A DNA stretch of 27,380 nt from positions 1-27,380 of the forward strand of contig JALZUI010000116.1 of assembly GCA_023301545.1 (NCBI GenBank), written 5' to 3'. Made by a program: the position numbers and the translations under genes. Positions 23,386 through 27,380 of this stretch are shown piece by piece. Each line of letters opens with the position of its first letter. Within the stretch, counting starts at the first letter, position 1. The notes below the pieces were generated by a model that saw nothing but the letters and a program-made list of their open reading frames with translations, was not told where the DNA came from and ran no database searches. The stretch is from Akkermansiaceae bacterium. Lineage in GTDB: Bacteria; Verrucomicrobiota; Verrucomicrobiia; Verrucomicrobiales; Akkermansiaceae.

Positions 23386-24912
23386 ATGCCTATCCGCTTG
23401 TTCCTATTTTTACTAAGCCTCCTTTTCGCCCCTCCTCTCTTAGCCCAAGTTTCTATGCCCGCGTTTTTCTCCAACGGCATGGTCTTACAGCAAGAAACAA
23501 CCGCCAAGCTCTGGGGTTGGGCAGAGCCTGGAACCGTTGCCACGGTTAACTTCCAGAGTAAAAGCGTAACAGGTACTACTTCCGAATCCGGTGAATGGGT
23601 AGTTGAATTCCAGGGACTCAAAGCCTCCCAACAAGGCGCCAATCTGACCATTAAAGTAGGTTCTGATACCAAGACTATAAAGGATGTCGTAGTTGGAGAG
23701 GTCTGGATTGGAAGCGGACAATCCAATATGGAGTGGACCACTAAAAAAGCAGTAGATCCCGACATTGCGGCCAAGGTACAAGATAACCTACTCAGAGTCT
23801 ACGTCAGCGGCAACTCAACTGCGGCCAATGCAAAGAAAGACTTTCCAGGAAAATGGTTAGAAACGAAACCCGAGAACACCGCCCAGTTCACCGCTGTTGG
23901 TTACCACTTTGCTAAGGAGCTCCGCACGGAACTAAACGTGCCTATTGGTATAATCGAATGCGCATGGGGAGGTAAGCGGATCGAAAGCTTTATCAGCGAA
24001 AGCTCACTCAAAGAAGTGGAGGGGCTCCAGTACTTAGTACAGCGTAAGGCTGAGGCAATCAACGCCTATTCACTCGCTAACGCAAAGAAAAAACACAAAG
24101 AAGCGCTCGCCGCATGGAAAGTGAAAACCATTAAGTGGAAAAATGAAAACAAAGGAAAAATCCCTAAAAAACCTCAATTAAAGACACCCCCCTCCCTCGA
24201 CACCAATTACCATTCGACTATTTTCAATGGTATGATTGCGCCCCTTGCTGGATACTCGGCGCGTGGGGCAATATGGTACCAAGGTGAGGCGAACGCTCAC
24301 GATCAATCCTCTAACGACTACCGAGAGCTTCTCAAGCTCCTCATCCATGATTGGCAAAAGCAGTGGTCTAGTAACCTCTCTTTCTATTATGTGCAGCTCG
24401 CTAACTATAATACCAGCCGCCTAGGCTGGGTTACGGTCCAGGACCAAATGCGCCTACTCCTACACGACCCTGAAATGACTAAAAGTAATATTGGCATGGC
24501 GGTCATCAACGATATTGGCATCAACAACAACATTCACCCTCCTAATAAAATGGATGTCGGGAAACGACTAGCACGCTGGGCTCTAAAACAGGATTACCAT
24601 TCTGAGGGCGTTGTCGTATCTGGCCCACTATTTAAGTCGAGCAAGGGAGCTGGAAACACGCTCGAAATCACCTTTGACTACGCAGAAGGACTTAAAACAC
24701 GTGACGGAATGGCTCCTGGCTCCTTCGAGCTCATCGACGCCGAGGGGAATTGGTTACCTGCAATTGCTGAAATCCAAGAAGAGCGCATCGTCTTACAAAA
24801 CACCGCGATTCCAGTCCCTACAAAAGCGCGCTACGCATGGACCCCAACCGCAAAGGGAGCCAACCTCATAAACGCCGAGGGCCTTCCTACTAGTTGCTTC
24901 ACCACCGAATAA
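23386..24912 (+). CDS. Secreted sialate O-acetylesterase family protein (SASA, SGNH fold)
   Basis: A 508-residue secreted carbohydrate esterase. The signal peptide is MPIRLFLFLLSLLFAPPLLA. Residues 22-105 form an N-terminal beta domain (FFSNGMVLQQ, WGWAEPGT) found in bacterial 9-O-acetylesterases. The catalytic block begins VGEVWIGSGQSNMEW (103-117) with Ser113; IECAWGG and IWYQGEANA follow, and NDIGINNNIHPPNKMDVGKR carries His384. Homologues usually have Asp two residues before this His (D-I-H), here Asn382. A lysine-rich insertion (about 225-265, KKKHKEALAAWKVKTIKW) is usual in the family. Activity on acetylated sialic acid or on plant and algal polysaccharides is possible; the window gives no sialidase. 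Confidence 0.9.
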   Translation: MPIRLFLFLLSLLFAPPLLAQVSMPAFFSNGMVLQQETTAKLWGWAEPGTVATVNFQSKSVTGTTSESGEWVVEFQGLKASQQGANLTIKVGSDTKTIKDVVVGEVWIGSGQSNMEWTTKKAVDPDIAAKVQDNLLRVYVSGNSTAANAKKDFPGKWLETKPENTAQFTAVGYHFAKELRTELNVPIGIIECAWGGKRIESFISESSLKEVEGLQYLVQRKAEAINAYSLANAKKKHKEALAAWKVKTIKWKNENKGKIPKKPQLKTPPSLDTNYHSTIFNGMIAPLAGYSARGAIWYQGEANAHDQSSNDYRELLKLLIHDWQKQWSSNLSFYYVQLANYNTSRLGWVTVQDQMRLLLHDPEMTKSNIGMAVINDIGINNNIHPPNKMDVGKRLARWALKQDYHSEGVVVSGPLFKSSKGAGNTLEITFDYAEGLKTRDGMAPGSFELIDAEGNWLPAIAEIQEERIVLQNTAIPVPTKARYAWTPTAKGANLINAEGLPTSCFTTE

Positions 24913-24933
24913 CCACTGACAGCCTTTTCGCGT

Positions 24934-25416
24934 TTAGTAATTAAACTCTAAGCGCTCTACCCTGAGGAGAGTCTGCTTCACTGCTAGGCCTCCCGCATAA
25001 CCTACTAACTTCCCACTTTTACCGATCACCCGGTGACACGGAATAAAGATAGAGAGTGGGTTTTTCCCATTCGCCGCTCCCACCGCACGCACCGACTTAG
25101 GGTTGCCTATCATCTCGGCAATTTCAGAGTATGAAGCCGTTTGCCCAAAGGGAATTCCCGTCAACGCCTCCCAGACCTGACGCTGAAAGCTCGTCCCAAT
25201 AGGGCTCAAACGCGTCTCAAAGCTCTCCCGCTCTCCCACAAAGTACTCGTCAAGCTCCACCTGTGCTTGTCGTAAAAACGGACACTCTGGATTGAGCACG
25301 TAACCAGCAGCTAAGGAGTCTTGCTGATTAACATGATCCAATGCACACAAGCCCTCCTCAGAGGATCGGAGGCGAATCTTCCCAATCGGAGTGTCGTGAT
25401 AAATGTAAGAGCCCAT
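24934..25416 (-). CDS. ogt: Methylated-DNA--[protein]-cysteine S-methyltransferase
   Basis: A 160-residue suicide DNA-repair protein that removes methyl groups from O6-methylguanine and O4-methylthymine. The active-site block IFIPCHRVIG (123-132) holds the acceptor Cys127, and FQRQVWEALTGIPFGQTASYSEIA (78-100 in part) is the helix-turn-helix DNA-binding region with RAVGAANGKNPLSI before the active site. The N-terminal domain is short, and there is no AdaA domain, so this is a constitutive Ogt type and not an Ada regulator. It is convergent with the esterase gene, 21 bases away. Confidence 0.96.
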   Translation of the reverse strand: MGSYIYHDTPIGKIRLRSSEEGLCALDHVNQQDSLAAGYVLNPECPFLRQAQVELDEYFVGERESFETRLSPIGTSFQRQVWEALTGIPFGQTASYSEIAEMIGNPKSVRAVGAANGKNPLSIFIPCHRVIGKSGKLVGYAGGLAVKQTLLRVERLEFNY

Positions 25417-25777
25417 GAAGTCCCCTACGCTAGAAAAAAGCTCTTCCTTCTTCCAGTATTCTTTTTCATTAACTAAAAAGAGTATAAAAAGCCCTTTTGA
25501 TTAACTTAATTAACATTTAAATAAAATATGAACAAGTGGCGCGATAACTATAACCGCTTTATCTTTCTTTTTAAAACGCCTCCTTCCCGACATAATAAAT
25601 AAACATATTTCCGTTAACTCTACCAGCTCAGAACCAACCTAGACGCGTTTTATCTAAAAAATGACGTAAATTCGAGATTTCTTATTGACCCCGACTTAAA
25701 AATAGTAAATATGTCGTTCCCCTTCTTGCACGTGTCATTCCGACAAATGTAATCGCAAGGGTCAAAAAATATATATT
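25417..25777. promoter_or_regulatory. A+T-rich divergent intergenic region between ogt and the PEP-CTERM gene
   Basis: This 361-base stretch holds no open frame I can support. It is markedly richer in A and T than its flanks (for example TTAACTTAATTAACATTTAA near 25501-25520). Facing ogt is TATACT (plus 25481-25486 as AGTATA) without a good -35 box. Facing the PEP-CTERM gene is TTGCAC (25726-25731), 16 bases, then TGTAAT (25748-25753), which would give a leader of about 17 bases. I looked for the sigma-54 element linked to PEP-CTERM genes in some proteobacteria (TGGCAC-N5-TTGC) and did not find it. Confidence 0.35.
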
Positions 25778-26452
25778 ATGAAAAACACATTATTTGCATT
25801 AATGCTTACAGCTGCAAGCGCAAGCGCAACTACAACATTCAACCTTTGGAGTCAGTACGACTTCACAGCAGGTGGAGCTCAAGACTTCAACGTTGGCACT
25901 ATTAACGGAGTAGATTGTATCGTTACAATTGACGCTTCAGGTGCCCTTGTTAGCGGCAGCGGAGTGAATTTTAATTCCAATGGTGACACAGGTGGCTCAG
26001 CGGGTGCTCCAGTATATGGCTCGACATTCACAGTTACAACTAACTGGGATACTAACTTTACTATAACATCACCTACTCTCTTCGTTAATCCTGGTACAGG
26101 ACGTATTGAATCTGCAATCGTATCATCTGATACTACAGTATCCTTTGATAGTGCTCTTGCTGCTCAAGCTGACGCTACTGCGACAGTAACCAACACTGCT
26201 ACCGCTACTAGCTCAGAAATCACGCTATCACAGCCAGCTACTGGCGCAACTACTTCAACATTCGCTGTTGATTGGTCAATTGCAGACACAGACACATTCA
26301 CCTACGAGTACTCAAGCTCATGGGGTGCTGCTGGTGAAGGTGTAAGCTTCACTTTCGACCTTGCTACACACGTAGTTCCAATTCCAGAGCCATCATCAGC
26401 TGCTCTTCTTGGACTCGGTGGACTTGCTCTTCTTGCACGTCGTAAGCGATAG
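25778..26452 (+). CDS. PEP-CTERM sorting-signal surface protein
   Basis: A 224-residue exported protein with no known catalytic motif. Residues 1-18 are a signal peptide (MKNTLFALMLTAASASAT). The mature part (19-195) is rich in Thr, Ser, Ala and Asn, beta-strand-like and strongly low in charge. The end has the full PEP-CTERM plan: PIPEPSS motif, one hydrophobic helix (AALLGLGGLALLA), then basic RRKR. Such proteins are processed by an exosortase (EpsH/XrtA type) and are often linked to extracellular polysaccharide. No exosortase gene lies in the window, as is usual because substrates are scattered. A strong terminator follows, so it is a single-gene transcript. Confidence 0.9.
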   Translation: MKNTLFALMLTAASASATTTFNLWSQYDFTAGGAQDFNVGTINGVDCIVTIDASGALVSGSGVNFNSNGDTGGSAGAPVYGSTFTVTTNWDTNFTITSPTLFVNPGTGRIESAIVSSDTTVSFDSALAAQADATATVTNTATATSSEITLSQPATGATTSTFAVDWSIADTDTFTYEYSSSWGAAGEGVSFTFDLATHVVPIPEPSSAALLGLGGLALLARRKR

Positions 26453-26474
26453 GCTCTATTAGAGACCTTTATTC

Positions 26475-26506
26475 AAAACCGCTTTTCATTGAAAAGCGGT
26501 TTTTTT
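26475..26506 (+). terminator. Terminator of the PEP-CTERM gene
   Basis: AAAACCGCTTTTC (26475-26487) and GAAAAGCGGTTTT (26491-26503) form a perfect 13-bp stem with the 3-base loop ATT, continued by a T run to 26506. It lies 22 bases after the stop codon. Confidence 0.9.
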
Positions 26507-26688
26507 ATGCCCTCATATTAAGAGCCAATCGAAATAAAGACAGCTAAGCGGCAAGCGATGGTTGTGAAAAAGCTTCTCCCATCCCTGCAAACCTCATCAC
26601 TGTAGATCGGGGGAGAGCCTCACTCAGTAGAGTCCTAGAATATCTTTTTTTACTTCCCCTCTAGAGTGAAACCTCTAACTTAATAGCC

Positions 26689-27380
26689 ATGACTGTCGGA
26701 GTGCTCGTAGATTACCTAAAAACCCAATCAAAAAAAGGGGTGAGTCACGTTTACCTCAGTCAGGAGGCTCGTGATGCCGTACGCTCCGCGATCAAAGCAC
26801 AGAAAAAGGTCGCTCCACAACCAGCCCCGCCTACAGGCGCTCCAGCACCGCTGATAACCGCTCGACCAGTGACCACTGCTTCCGCGCCTCCAGCACGTAC
26901 ACCGGTAGCCAAACCGACTCCACAAACCGTCGTAGCTCCTGATAGCGTTAACCTTTCTCTGCCTGCGGGAGAGCCCGCAGCGCAATTAGCGGCCCTCAAA
27001 AAGCTCGCCCATACTTGGCCCCCAGCACAGAGCTTAGGCACTCTCAAATCACGCCTCGTGTTTTCTACCGGCGCAGCCCAAGCAGAGATCATGATTATTG
27101 GGGACGCTCCTGGCTTTGATGAGGAGACCACGCAGATCCCGTTCACAGGAAAGGCTGGCCAAAAGCTAGATCAAATCTTACGCGCGATGACTCTCAACCG
27201 TGACGATCTCTACCTCACCAATCTCTGTAAATTCCGCCCTCACAGCCCAAGGCAAACAACCGATATTCGCAAGCCCTCGGCCCAAGAAATCGCCGCGTGC
27301 ATGCCCCTACTCAAGAAGGAAATCGAGATTGTAAAACCCAAGTGCATTATCGCCCTCGGAGCGACCACCGCCAAGGCGCT
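26689..27380 (+). CDS. Uracil-DNA glycosylase superfamily protein (family 4/5-like), C-terminus cut by window edge
   Basis: An open frame starts at ATG 26689 and runs off the right edge (230 residues seen). Residues 1-35 are a small charged helical segment, 40-95 a Pro/Ala/Thr-rich linker, and from about 97 the glycosylase fold. GDAPGFDEE (138-146) matches the family 4 motif GEAPGxxED, and IPFTGKAGQKLDQIL (150-164) and LYLTNLCKFRP (174-184) are the following core blocks. Family 4/5 enzymes bind a 4Fe-4S cluster using two N-terminal cysteines (C-x2-C) and two later ones. Here the N-terminal pair is absent: the only cysteines are 180, 204 and 219. So the cluster is probably lost. The frame begins in the gap after the PEP-CTERM terminator. 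Confidence 0.85.
   Translation, partial: MTVGVLVDYLKTQSKKGVSHVYLSQEARDAVRSAIKAQKKVAPQPAPPTGAPAPLITARPVTTASAPPARTPVAKPTPQTVVAPDSVNLSLPAGEPAAQLAALKKLAHTWPPAQSLGTLKSRLVFSTGAAQAEIMIIGDAPGFDEETTQIPFTGKAGQKLDQILRAMTLNRDDLYLTNLCKFRPHSPRQTTDIRKPSAQEIAACMPLLKKEIEIVKPKCIIALGATTAKA

Noticed and set aside
23367..23774. Open frame of 135 codons antisense to the 5' part of the esterase gene
   Set aside because: The esterase signal peptide and GQSNM motif lie on the plus strand; the antisense protein is not recognisable.
26728..27146. Two minus-strand open frames (85 and 128 codons) opposite the uracil-DNA glycosylase gene
   Set aside because: They arise from the Pro/Ala-rich linker, whose codons leave few stops on the other strand; the plus-strand glycosylase motifs are clear.
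1..27380. Search for CRISPR arrays, insertion sequences, integrases, attachment-site duplications of the tRNA end, and reverse-transcriptase or defence islands
   Set aside because: I saw no regularly spaced repeats, no transposase or recombinase motifs and no repeated copy of the tRNA-Ala 3' end in the window.

Overview
The window looks like chromosomal DNA of a heterotrophic, probably marine bacterium of the Verrucomicrobiota (an Opitutia / Puniceicoccales-type lineage is my best guess). The reasons are a PEP-CTERM surface protein, a secreted GH29 fucosidase and a secreted SASA-type carbohydrate esterase, a stand-alone polyvalent-type kinase, a sodium:solute symporter with its DUF4212 partner, a Gram-negative BamA, and start sites that mostly lack a Shine-Dalgarno sequence. 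The taxonomic call is inference from gene content, not from a marker search.

Layout. 1-398 (minus): start of a sodium:solute symporter cut by the window edge, with its small DUF4212 subunit. 513-2414 (plus): a two-gene ABC exporter (ATPase, ABC-2 permease), meeting tail to tail a membrane protein that resembles the Mpv17/PMP22 family (2411-3106, minus). 3366-4136 (plus): kinase of the polyvalent-protein type, next to tRNA-Ala(GGC) and asnS (minus). 5825-6502 (minus): exported beta-carbonic anhydrase. 6679-10151 (plus): oppABC without the ATPase genes. 10159-16934 (minus): GH29 fucosidase, acyltransferase 3, a thioredoxin-fold protein without catalytic cysteines, folP and a CPA-type cation:proton antiporter. 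17150-18211 (minus): YejK/NdpA-type nucleoid protein, divergent from bamA (18430-20724, plus). 20890-23244 (minus): a PspA/IM30 protein, a small Bor-like lipoprotein and trmA. 23386-24912 (plus): sialate O-acetylesterase family protein, convergent with ogt (24934-25416, minus). 25778-26452 (plus): PEP-CTERM protein. 26689 to the right edge (plus): start of an unusual uracil-DNA glycosylase.

Working together: oppABC, the fucosidase, the esterase and the symporter suit a scavenger of peptides, organic acids and decorated polysaccharides. BamA, PspA and the Bor-like lipoprotein form an envelope-related stretch but are separated by terminators, so they are neighbours, not one operon.

I found no insertion sequence, CRISPR array, integrase, reverse transcriptase or clear phage block. 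The most unusual items are the probably leaderless, palindrome-overlapped promoter of the Bor-like gene, the bacterial Mpv17-like protein, the stand-alone polyvalent-type kinase beside a tRNA gene, and the uracil-DNA glycosylase lacking its N-terminal iron-sulfur cysteines. I see no convincing multi-gene novel system.
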